A stretch of 64,000 bases of DNA from Fagopyrum homotropicum (Eukaryota; Streptophyta; Magnoliopsida; Caryophyllales; Polygonaceae): positions 162,525,481-162,589,480 of the forward strand of contig BSWB01000001.1 of assembly GCA_033239125.1 (NCBI GenBank), in the 5' to 3' direction. Positions within the stretch are counted from its first letter, which is position 1. The number at the start of each line of letters is the position of its first letter. A program made the translations under genes and the position numbers. The notes beneath the pieces were generated by a model. The model was not told where the DNA came from. It did no database searches and saw only the letters and a list, made by a program, of their open reading frames with translations. Below, in pieces: positions 25,725 to 35,904 of this stretch.

Positions 25725-26648
25725 ATTGATTATAAGATGAGACCTATCGAATTTATGAGTTGGGTTCATAGATAACATGTACGTACTCGTATACAAACGA
25801 TCCTCAATATTACCGTCCTTCTACAGTCCGTTGACTTTCACATTTTTAATAATTTAACGTATATGTAACATTTTTAACTAAATTGATTCATGGATAGCCG
25901 TTCTACAAAGAAAAATGTGTTAGTTGAATGAAATGGCATTGACGTATCACCGCCCTCACTCTATAGTTTTCTATATGATGTATTCCTAACTAGAGAGCCG
26001 GAGAGAATGAATTACATTTTAGTAGTTGATTTTTGTTGAAGTTGAGTTTTGTTCCATTCTTTGATGTATTTTTTATTATTAATATGTGTATTGGGGTTGG
26101 TTTTAATTTGCTAATGGCTCTGTTGAAGGTGGATTGACCACTGTATTGAGGTTTGGACACTTGCTTGGCTTGTGAGTGTCTGTTTGCTGATGGTTTTGCC
26201 GAAGGTGAACGAGTTCATGAGTTGTGCCGGTTTTGGATTTACTTTTAGCTTCTTCAGATCCAGCATAATAGGTATATTCAGAAGGATTGCATGTCTCTCT
26301 AGAGTACTATGTGTGTTGTTTTGGGCTAGAGACCACAAGTTGTAGACTTGTACATATACTTTGTTCATTTAGTATAACTGGACTTTAACGGGTTCGGCTA
26401 TATTGTTTTACTTTTCTATGAATTTACCTTTACCTAAAAAATTGATTGTAGGATGAAACCTATCATACTTATACTTATGTGTTAGATTCATAGCTTACAC
26501 ATATGTGTTCGTATAACGCGGCCCCAATTTGCAATCCGTTGGGCTTTCACATTTTTTAGTAAGTTAATTTATATATAATATTTATTACTAAATTGATTCA
26601 TTAATAGTCATTTTCCAAAAATGGTGTTAGTTGAATGAAATGTCATTG

Positions 26649-26649
<1 letters not shown>
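25725..26649. repeat. Direct repeat pair 707 bp apart (possible TRIM)
   Basis: Segments 25725-25942 and 26436-26649 share, in order, GATTATAAGATGAGACCTATC-like words, GTCCGTTGACTTTCACATTTTT, ACTAAATTGATTCAT and TAGTTGAATGAAATG. The related word ATTGATTTTAGGATG occurs in the solo LTR at 39530-39730. Two short direct repeats around ~500 bp of non-coding sequence would fit a small non-autonomous LTR element, but termini, primer binding site and duplication were not resolved. Confidence 0.4.

Positions 26650-26688
<39 letters not shown>
26650..26688. repeat. (TA)n microsatellite, left of MITE
   Basis: An uninterrupted TA run that stops at the start of the MITE. Confidence 0.95.
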
Positions 26689-26691
<3 letters not shown>

Positions 26692-26968
26692 TAGATCCTA
26701 TGAGAACACTCCCTAACGTGAGAACATGAGAACATATTCGTAATTATTATTAGTTTTGTTACGAATGTGTCATATCGTTTAATGTATTATTCGTAGTTAT
26801 TGTTGGTTGAGTGGATTATTCGTAGTTATTGTTGGATTCTTAATTATTATTATTCGTAGTTATTATTATTTTTGATTTTCACTCTAATTCTCAACCCTTA
26901 ATACTCACATCCAACGGTGTATGATTGTTCTCATGTTCTCACGTTAGGGGTGTTCTCATGGGAACCAC

Positions 26969-26972
<4 letters not shown>
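26689..26972 (+). mobile_element. Microsatellite-targeting MITE, complete copy
   Basis: A 284-bp element with ~45-bp terminal inverted repeats. The core TGAGAACAC-CCCTAACGTGAGAACATGAGAACA is present at both ends with a few mismatches. The interior holds repeated ATTATTCGTAGTTATTGTTG blocks. It is sandwiched between two (TA)n tracts, the arrangement described for the rice Micron family of microsatellite-targeting elements. It encodes no protein, and a relationship to Micron itself is not shown. Confidence 0.85.

Positions 26973-27052
<80 letters not shown>
26973..27052. repeat. (TA)n microsatellite, right of MITE
   Basis: About 40 uninterrupted TA units beginning directly at the MITE end. Confidence 0.95.
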
Positions 27053-27057
<5 letters not shown>

Positions 27058-27179
27058 TTTAGACTCTTTAACTATTAGGTTTATTATTTTAAAATATACC
27101 ATTTTTATTATTACTTTCTTTTATAAAAACATCTTATGTCAATCTTTATTAATTCTTATATCCCTAGGAATTCACCGGT

Positions 27180-28090
27180 GTCTATCTCCCTCTTCGGATT
27201 TGCACAACGATTCTCGCTCATAACTATAAGTTATGGTTTTTTTAGTTTCCTTCTTCGGATCCAAGTTATGATTTTTTAGTCCCCTTTTCGGATCGCTCTT
27301 TCAATATAATGTGGATGTGTGTCTCCTTTACTGGTGGATATTTTTATACGAAGTATCCCTTCTCTGTTGAATATTTTTTATACAAATCTCCCTTCTCTTC
27401 TAAGTTTTTTGGATTTGAGTCCCGCTTCTTTGCTGATTACTTTTATATGAGAGTTCCTTCTCAGCTGTTTTCTTCTCTGACATCTGATATCGGTATCGAT
27501 ATCGAAATTTGATATCAGTATATTAGGATATGGAATCAAACAAGCCCTAAATGAAATAAAAATTTGAAAGAAGGTATTTATTAAAAATAAAAGGTATAAA
27601 GTATGATGGTGATGAAAGTAAGATGATGATGGTGATGAAACTAAGACCATGAGCAGCTGATCCAAGAAAGTTCGACTTGAGTCTCTCCTTCAGATTTGCA
27701 GTAGCAGTAAGTTATGGAGAGAGTAGCTAGTTTTAAAGAGAAACGAGAGAGTATGATTATAGGGTTATACAGCTGTTTAATTAGTGTGGGGTTGGCCAAT
27801 GCCCAGCCATTTGAAAGTTACAGCACAGTAGGAAAGGTGTCAGATGTATATAAACCCTCCATGACACTACAGCTGAGACTCATGACTCACACCTCTGCTC
27901 TTCCCTCATGCCAATTTTGTGGGCCTCCACCTATCTACCTACGAGACCTATCATATCCCGCATCCCATCACCCGACCCATCACCCGATCTCATCCCGGCT
28001 CTTCATATGTATATGTATGATCAACCCTTTCAATCACCACCTTCCATCTTCATATATCAAAGTTCGACTCTTTGGTTTTACTACCTAGAT
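27180..28090. other. Gene-free region with degenerate ~50-bp repeats
   Basis: From 27180 to 27480 diverged CTTCGGAT...TTATG-type units recur. A TATA-like GTATATAAACCC lies near 27847. The frames at 27309-27512 and 27714-28088 show no recognisable domain and are not called as genes. Confidence 0.35.
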
Positions 28091-28104
28091 AGTAGATAGC
28101 TTAG

Positions 28105-28346
28105 TAGGGTTGTCATACGAGTCGGTTTACTTGAGGTCAGATCAGGCTCGATTCGAGCTTATTTACTTGACTAGATAGGTCGAGTACGAGAATATTAGAA
28201 AGTTTTATTAGAATTTAGGGTTGATTTGATTCTGAACGAGTTTGACATGAATGCAACCCTAAAAATGACTAGATGAATTCATTTGCAATACAAACGAACC
28301 GAACCCAAGTATATTCAAAGCAAATATAACCCGAATAACAACCCTA
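28105..28346. repeat. hAT-like element, TAGGG...CCCTA ends
   Basis: Starts TAGGGTTGTCATACGAGTCGG and has a plausible end AATAACAACCCTA near 28346, with GAGTCGA/TCGAGC words inside. The flanking octamers do not match, so these may be ends of two different copies. Confidence 0.35.
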
Positions 28347-28984
28347 AATATAGTATATTAGTCAATCTTCAATGAGATTGTTACATGATCCGAACTATTC
28401 ATGCTTCAGCCGAACCTGAGCACATTTAACTCGGATAAAACTTATATTCGAGCCCGTCTCGATTCTAAACGAACAGAACCCGAGTATATCGATCATAACC
28501 CAACGACAGATTCGAGTTTGTTGGGAAAGGTGATAGCTCATATATGTTGACCTAAGTTTTTGTGTTTCAAGGTAGATGCCGAACCTAATGCATTGCAGTC
28601 GAAACTAACCTATGGTATAGGTCCACTTTACCAAATTACATAGCTTATATTATTTATAACACAATCTTCCTTTTTCTTTGCCTTTTAATAAATTCGAATG
28701 GTATGGGTAGAGAATGGAGATGGACCATATTTCTGTCACGGACCACACATCTTCGAACTGTCGGCTTCCTCCATTCTTATACACTCATGCATATCTCCCA
28801 AATATATTTAGTCCCTACATGCCTATGTCCTTCTAGACGAGTTAAATCGCGCCATGTATGCATACGTAACAATGACGAGTAACGGGTAGAAGTCGAACTT
28901 ATGAGTTATGACCACACGGTTGTTCTTGTGACATTGCAAATCGATTTTTACTCGTTCTCTATGACATAGATTAGAAAAATCGAG

Positions 28985-29341
28985 AAGTGATTAGGTTTAC
29001 CGTCATGACCAATGGAACCCTAACGGAGAAGTTGTTAGTCTGAATGCCAAAAAAATAACTTCAACTCAGTAATAAAAGCAGGCTGAAGTTTTCGTGCTTA
29101 GATCTGGCTTACAATAAACAATTAAATAAAAAATAAAAAAGATCGAGATTGAGGGTGATAACTTGTGTGTTATCAAATTACTCTAAAGGTTGTGCAATTG
29201 ACCATGGGAGGTCGAGATGATTATATTCGACTCCATACTAGATATTCGCTTCTTTGACGAAGTCTAGGTCAATCATGTGTTTAGAGAAATCAACTTTGTT
29301 GCTGACCGATTGACTTATTTAGGAATTTCGACCCCCAACAC
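28985..29341 (+). pseudogene. Decayed RNase H-like (RVT_3) fragment, copy 1
   Basis: Broken translation in the + direction gives pieces typical of the RNase H-like domain at the end of plant LINE proteins: NGEVVSLNA, AEVFVLRSGLQ, EGDNLCVIKLL, and VNHVFREINFVADRLTYLG, in the right order. Several stops interrupt it. The nucleotide sequence is similar to 41128-41455 in the same orientation. Confidence 0.7.
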
Positions 29342-29639
29342 AAATTTTTCTGATGACTCCGAACTCCATGTTCTCATTTGAAAAAGAATGTTTTAGGTTG
29401 GACTACTTCTAAAAGGTAACTAATCTAATCGCTTTCCGTTTTCAAAATTTTAATAAAATAAAATGGAACCCTAATTTAAGATGATTGTCGTAGAGAGGTG
29501 TGACGCCTTAACTAATCATAGAAGCTAGATGTCTACTTGACCATTGCCTTGTCCTATTCTTCTTTATGGTTGGTAGGCAACACAATCTCAGAGTCTATAC
29601 TTTGAAGTACTTGACCATTGCTTGTCCTAATGCAAAAGA

Positions 29640-29974
29640 GATGTATATATTGGGCCTTTTTGCATCTCAATCCATATAGAGAACGGCCCAATCATGGCCC
29701 ATGCATAATGAATAGGCCAATCCATGCAACATAGTTCAAAAAGGCCCATGTTGGTTGAGCTTTCCATTGAGCTTTTTGGGCTCCATTGGATTGGACCTGA
29801 ACCGGTTATCCAGATCCGGTTGACCGGTCAATCAAAATTTAAAAGGCTAGAAAGGCCCAATTTAATAGAAAGAACACTTGATCCAACCGGCCCACAGTGT
29901 TGGACCGGACCTGAATAGCTGGTCCAAGTCCAATCCAACGAGGGCTTTCCGGTCCTAAACCGATGAACAACCCT
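29640..29974. repeat. hAT-like repeat with GGCCCA/ACCGG words
   Basis: Word-rich GC segment (GGCCCA, ACCGGTT, CCGGACC) ending AACCGATGAACAACCCTA at about 29974, the same terminal motif as other hAT-like copies here. No matching left end or duplication was found. Confidence 0.35.
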
Positions 29975-30467
29975 AATTAAGATATGATTATAAGATCGAT
30001 GCAATTGATGTTGGATGTGTTTGGTGGGTGGTAGATATCAAATTGGTAGCCCGTAGCGGTAATACTCGAAAGTATTGGTATTTAACGATTCGGTTGAATT
30101 TGATATCCGCGTCTAACGATACCAAACATTAGGTACGAGTATGACAACGAGGGTTGTCCATTAATAGGTTTAGGTGTAATAGAATTCACCACTTAGTGAA
30201 TGTTATTTTTTTGACAAGGTCTATCTTTGATAACCCTGAGCTCATACCTAATATTCGGATATGGATACCAAACAGGGCCTAATATATAACAAAGCTCATT
30301 AGTTTAACAAATTTAAAACATGAAGATAAAAAATCAGATGGAATTATCAAATGACAATATAGAATTTTAGACATGTACAACTCACTTGATGCCTTATGAA
30401 GAGTCAGTCATTGATGAACATTAAACATACGCATGAAAACAACATACAAGAAGACAGGGCAAAAGGA

Positions 30468-32584
30468 TCATATTATCGATTTCCATTGTTTCACAGATGA
30501 GCTCAATCGATCAGGTACACAACTAGACCATGAAGTAAGATCCGGTAATGTACCTGTCAACGCGAAATAATTTCCTCCATTGGCTCGCGGAAGCTTCTTC
30601 CAATGTAACTGCAATCCAATCAATCAGAAAAAAAAAAAAAAAAAAAAAAAAAGAAAAAAAAACTCATCAGGCTTTTCTTCAAGAATGGCAAACTGAGCAA
30701 TGGTCTTAAGTTGAAACAAGCAAAAAGCATGAAGAAAGCATACTTGTTCACCAAATGCTTTCGACATTGCTTTCAAGGTATAGTTATCTGTCCAGTTTCT
30801 GTCAACTGTAAAGTAGCTATCATCTAATTCATCTAACAGACTGTTGTCGGAGCCTCCACAGTTAACCATAATTCTACCATTAGGCATTAATCTTTCACTC
30901 AACTGTAACCAAGTTTTCACCTACGTTGAACAAATTTAACTTCAATCAGAGAAAAATGATAAAAATATAGCTCAAAATGTCAAACAGATAAAAAGATACC
31001 TGAGCTAGTTCAGGCAAAACCTCTCCTTCAGAAAACAAGTCAACAATGATGCCTGCACATTGATTTTGGTAAATGACATAACTTGATAGTTTCAAATGAA
31101 TGAAATTTGAAGCTAAATCTTACCAGCATACCCTCCAGGGACACTGGTGTCGGGAGAAAGAGCATCACCAACATGAACATAGAGGATTCCTCCAGATTCG
31201 TTAAGTTTCTCTAAACTAGATAGTCCGAAATATTCTCTTGCTTTGTCAATTAGCTGAGAAAAATATTACTGTCTTAAGTTAATTACTATGTTGTATGCAA
31301 ACAATGATTTAATCGATGTGATAATCCTTACAATTTCATCAAGCTCCCAGCCTTCAAGATGAACTGAGGGCCAAAAGTCGAGCATTAGACGCGCAACAGT
31401 TCCTCCACCCTGTAAGTTCAGAGAGGTGCAACCGCAACCACGTGTAGATCACTACATGTTATATATCGGCTATAAATTTCTTCAAAAAGCTTACATTTAA
31501 GGAGCTTACCAAACCGAGTATTGCAATCGGCCCAGGTGGAATGACAGCAGGTAAGCTGGCAAATTCATCCTGCAGTAAAGAGCAGGATCGAATCAAACTA
31601 TGCAGATGTGGAGAAAAAAGCTTTCTCAATGCCTCAAATGTTCAAAATCTCAAAACTTAATCAACTCAGCAACCACAAAGAATAGATCAGTGAAAAACTC
31701 TATCGAAGAATACACGGTAAATTCTCAAACAAAGATGCATTCATCTCATCAGCTGTACCCAGTATGAACCAGTCCATTTCTGCCCCTTGCGGATAATGCT
31801 ATGAACATTATCTGCATCACCAAGAATGCAAAGTCAGGATCATCGGCTTTAACACGAAGTGTGAAGAACACAAGCAGAATATGGAAGATTTTAAGATGTA
31901 AAAAACATTACACAAAGAAGAGATAAAATAGTTTAGTCATTCAAAAGGTTAACATAAGCATCAAATCGTGATTGATTCTAAATCAAGCTTTTTTCCATCT
32001 AGATTTCCAGTTTGTAGCGTTGTAGCAGTGCTGTGCAAAGCTCTCAACTACATGATTCAATTGATAGCAAGGCATTAAGAAAACGGATATAGACTTTCCG
32101 CTAGCAAGCAACATAAGAAGCATTCCAGTCAGAGAAATCAAGCAAATCTAAAAACCCTAAATCGGAAAACCCTAACCATTATATAATCTGAAAAATCTGT
32201 TAGATTGAATAAAAACCCTATAGAAATCAATCCAAGGAACAGAGAATGCAATAGGGTAGAATTGGACATACGGGTGTCATCTAAGAGAAGCATTCTTTTA
32301 GTTGGAGAATCGACAATCACGATTTGGTTGTAAATGCTTCTAATGGCTGTCAACACTTTGTAATCTTCTTCTTCTTCTTCTTCTTCTTCTTCCCCATCTT
32401 GTCTTGTGTCTAACTCTTGCTGATGTTCTTCGTTTTTCCTTCCAACACAACACGGTTGAGAAATTGCAAAGACATTAATGGGAACTGGCAATTGGAAGAG
32501 CAGGCGGTTATTGATTCGACCCAACAATGGAGTTCTTGAACAAGAGAGTCCAGCGTTCAATTGCGGGAGGGATAACATTGCCAC
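30468..32584 (-). CDS. Plastid-type spermidine-synthase-fold / SAM methyltransferase-like protein
   Basis: Eight exons read on the minus strand: 32272-32584, 31759-31811, 31510-31569, 31332-31409, 31124-31253, 31000-31052, 30744-30920, 30468-30608. All introns are GT-AG and phases agree, giving 334 residues. The first ~50 residues are Ser/Arg/Asn-rich with few acids, like a chloroplast transit peptide. A Glu run from a coding (GAA/GAG) microsatellite follows at residues ~65-73. The nucleotide-binding core has ILGLGGGTVARLMLDFWP, then WELDE (acidic end of strand 2), VHVGDAL and GIIVDLF, an arrangement shared by spermidine synthases and class I methyltransferases. I see no convincing aminopropyltransferase active site, so substrate and reaction are open. 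Intron 7 holds a long A run (about 30626-30660). The fold call is strong, the function is not. Confidence 0.88.
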
Positions 32585-34199
32585 TCACTGTCATACCAAC
32601 GTAAACGGTAAACGCAAACTTGATCGACTACATTATCCTATTATCCTTAACGCTTTTTTGACATGATCATCGTGGATAAAAAAGATAATAAAAATTAGAT
32701 TGATAATATCCCTTGAAAATTCAAGGGTAAATTGGAAGAAAAAACCCCTAAATTTTGGAGTAATTGTGGAAACTATAATAAAGTTTTGAGATTGCGAAAC
32801 AAGAATGAAGTTGTGTAGCTTTTGTGGTTTACAAAATGTTGTTCATTTGATCCTAACATGTAAGTCTATCGATATGGGTGACTCTTTTTATTGTCGATTG
32901 ATTTTAGGATGAAACTTCGTGTGCACTTCAAGTATTTTGGTTTCAAGATGTATATAAGAATATTAACACAAAAGTATGCCAAGCATCTTAGCTTATGTGG
33001 GATGGTGCGGGCTTCTTGGTTTCTCATTGATTTCGAACGAAGATGGAAAGATTCGCACATGTAATAGCATTGGTGGAGAATTGGAGATGTTGTTGAAGAC
33101 ACGGTCATTCGTACCGATTCATACGTGATAAACGAAGGAAGTGATGGGTAATCTTCCAATATGTTGGGTAAAGGAACTTCCTCTACTGAGATACTCGGTC
33201 ATCCAAGCCATTTGTAAAGGAAGTGAAGCTTATTGTTGATTTTCATCAAGTGATTATCCGTTTCCACCCTTGCATGTCAAATGACGCCCAGTGGATTGTC
33301 AAAGAGATTTCACTAGTATAGCTTTGCAAGAGAAGTCATCCTAACATGTCTTGCGATCCATGTAACGGTAATGCACTTTGGAATATTGAGACCACCCCGT
33401 AACGGATTCGACCATATCTCTCAATAGCACATGCTCAATACTTCTTATTATACCCGAGTGATATTCTTAATTAACCATCCAAATATTAGAGATAGTCATC
33501 AAAATTAAGTTTTGTGATCCTTCCTATTCAAATATGGTTCCAACTCCTTGATGTGAATCTTTCACCTCTATCGACATTATTGTCTTAGAAACTTCGTACA
33601 CTTAGTGGTTTATCTTATTACATCCCTATAACACCTTCCTTGATCTTTTGGTTTGACTAGCTTGATTACTATGACTTGTAAAATATCAGCACTTTTATCG
33701 CCACACAATTTATCTTACAAATCTCAATGAAGTACTTATTAGTTATCATCTTCATATGACGCTTCTAATGACTGAAGTTCCATTTCAAACCTCTTATTCT
33801 CAATCTTGATTTATTAACAAGTTTGATATTAATCTATTTTCCATCATGCTTGGTAGCCCACAAGCCACCCCGCAAGTATGAAGGGTTTTATTGTAGTATA
33901 TTGAGTGTAAAATCACGGAGATCGCATCTGAATTGACGATTGCTAACAATATTCCAAGTGAAGGGGGAGAGTAAGGGAAGAGAAAAATATGTTTAGAAAG
34001 TTTGTTTTGCAATTATTAAAAGGAAAAAAGAAAGTAATAATTGTGTTATAAATATGTGAGAGAAGCGATCTAAGAAAACATGACACTATTATAATGCATT
34101 AAACTAAACCATGTGTATAAATATTATGAACATTAATCAATGAATATTGCAGGTAACTATTAAACATCGCATTTGCTACAAACAAACAAAGAATGTATT
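32585..34199. other. Upstream of the minus-strand gene; no gene recognised
   Basis: The promoter of the 30468-32584 gene should lie just right of 32584, but no clear TATA box was found. Around 32890 the word ATTGATTTTAGGATGAAAC recurs from the LTR-like family seen at 25.7, 26.4, 38.4 and 39.5 kb. The stretch 33360-33760 has a retroelement-like feel but no alignable protein. Confidence 0.35.
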
Positions 34200-34460
34200 A
34201 AGTGTCTTGAAGGTGTTTTCGCAATCACAACAAGTATGTAAACCCTTTAAGCATATAAATTTTCAAAAAAGAGAAAGAAAAATCTCGCTTTTGACGTAGA
34301 TCTAGAAAATGTACAATGGCCAAAACTTTCTACGATAATTAGAAATCCTCAATGTATAAAACAGGTATCATCCTTAAACCAAGTTCTTCTCAATCTTTCA
34401 AATAAAACCAACACGCTTTTGGCGGAAGATCATTTTTATTTAAAATCTTTTATAAATAGA
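34200..34460 (-). repeat. Dispersed repeat, copy 2 (inverted to 3410-3620)
   Basis: The reverse complement shares CCAAAAGCG..., ACTTGGTTTAAGGATG-type and GAGGATTTCTAATTATCG words with 3410-3620 in the same order. Probably part of a decayed LTR; DNA from 34460 to 35550 has no recognised gene. Confidence 0.5.
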
Positions 34461-35552
34461 AGGTAGAAATTCATCACAAAGAGAAGAAGAAAATTTATAT
34501 GATCTCAATCAACAATTCATATACACGGTTATAAATCAAAGCATCAAAGGATCAAACAATCCTTAGATCATGAGAGAGATTATCTAGACATAATTGAGGG
34601 AAAAACATAATATATTAAATGAAAAGACTACATAAATAAACTCATAAATTGTTCGGTTCCAACGCAATGAGAAAAACCTTGAAAGATGGGAATTGAAATC
34701 TACGCTATGAAATTGAAAGAGAGAAGTGTAGGATGTTGCGATATTCGAGATGCCTAAAACCCTAGGTTGATATGTGTTTATATGAGTCGGAAAATCGAGC
34801 CATAAGGTCACAAAATATTATCTAACTGAAGATTGAATCGGAAGATTTGATCTCGGATATACAGCGAAGGCAAGACGGTGAGGAGACAACATGGAGACGG
34901 CATATGAACAACTTGTGTATGCCTGGTTCCTCTTCTCGGTGTCATTTGGTCTAATGTCTAGATTGGCCAGTGTTGAGCTGGTGCAAGGTAGATGTGGGCT
35001 CAAGATGTCACGGAAGACAATCAAGGTGTGACCATTTGAGGCCGCATGACATGTGATCTCGCTTCAGTCTTTGTTGCAGACTTGATTATGCATTCAAGAC
35101 TTTAATAAGGGACGTGTGCCCCTTGATTCTTTAATCCTCAGCCACATATGATGCTTGTATGTTGCTCCCGACTTCAAGGAGGATTGAATGCTCGTATTTT
35201 GTTCCAAATATTTCTGAAATTGACCTTAAATGCTTGAAATACAAAATAACAAAAGGTAGACACCAAAATATAAAAAAAAGAAAGTTTTCTATACTAAAAT
35301 GAAGTATAAAAGAAGTGTGAGAGATGAAAATGCATTATTCTAACGGCTATATGATGTAACATTTGAATGTGATCAATGTTCATATCCTTTCTCATTTGTC
35401 ACGAAAATGATGATCGTACTATTTGCTTAGACACTTTATACCCCAAACGTTTATAATATTTATGACAAAACTCTCTTATTTCTCCGAAGTGAAAAATAAA
35501 ACACACGAGGTAGAATATATTTTTAGGATTGTGATGTGTAATTCATCAAAAG

Positions 35553-35565
35553 ATCTATATAAAGA
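35553..35565 (+). promoter_or_regulatory. Candidate TATA box of the PMT gene
   Basis: ATCTATATAAAGA lies about 345 bp before the PMT start codon and is the best TATA match in that interval. A start about 30 bp downstream would leave a ~310-base leader. Motif evidence only. Confidence 0.35.
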
Positions 35566-35904
35566 AACATAGTAGGGTTAGGAACATTTTTAGGCCAACA
35601 TGTCTCCTAAAATTGTAATCCACATGGTATCTTGTGAACAAAACTCTCTAACTTCTTCCAAGTGAAAATTGAAACAAAAAAAAACTTTCATGTATCAAAA
35701 TGAATACCACTTTCTTCTTCCTCAAATTTTGCATATTTTCCCCATTCCTTTTATGTTCAAGTTCTTCCATTCTCACATGATCTTCTTAGCACATATTTTA
35801 AGTGAGTATTCTTGGTTGTTTCTTTTGTTTATCATATTACTCTTTGTTATCAATAACATGAACACCCAAAATGGATTCTTCATTATTTTGAAGGTTGAGA
35901 TACA

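Noticed and set aside
27714..28088. 124-codon frame after a microsatellite region
   Set aside because: No domain, low-complexity context, and a TATA-like box lies inside the frame.
30626..30660. Poly(A) run as a retroposon tail
   Set aside because: It lies within intron 7 and no flanking target duplication or element body was found.
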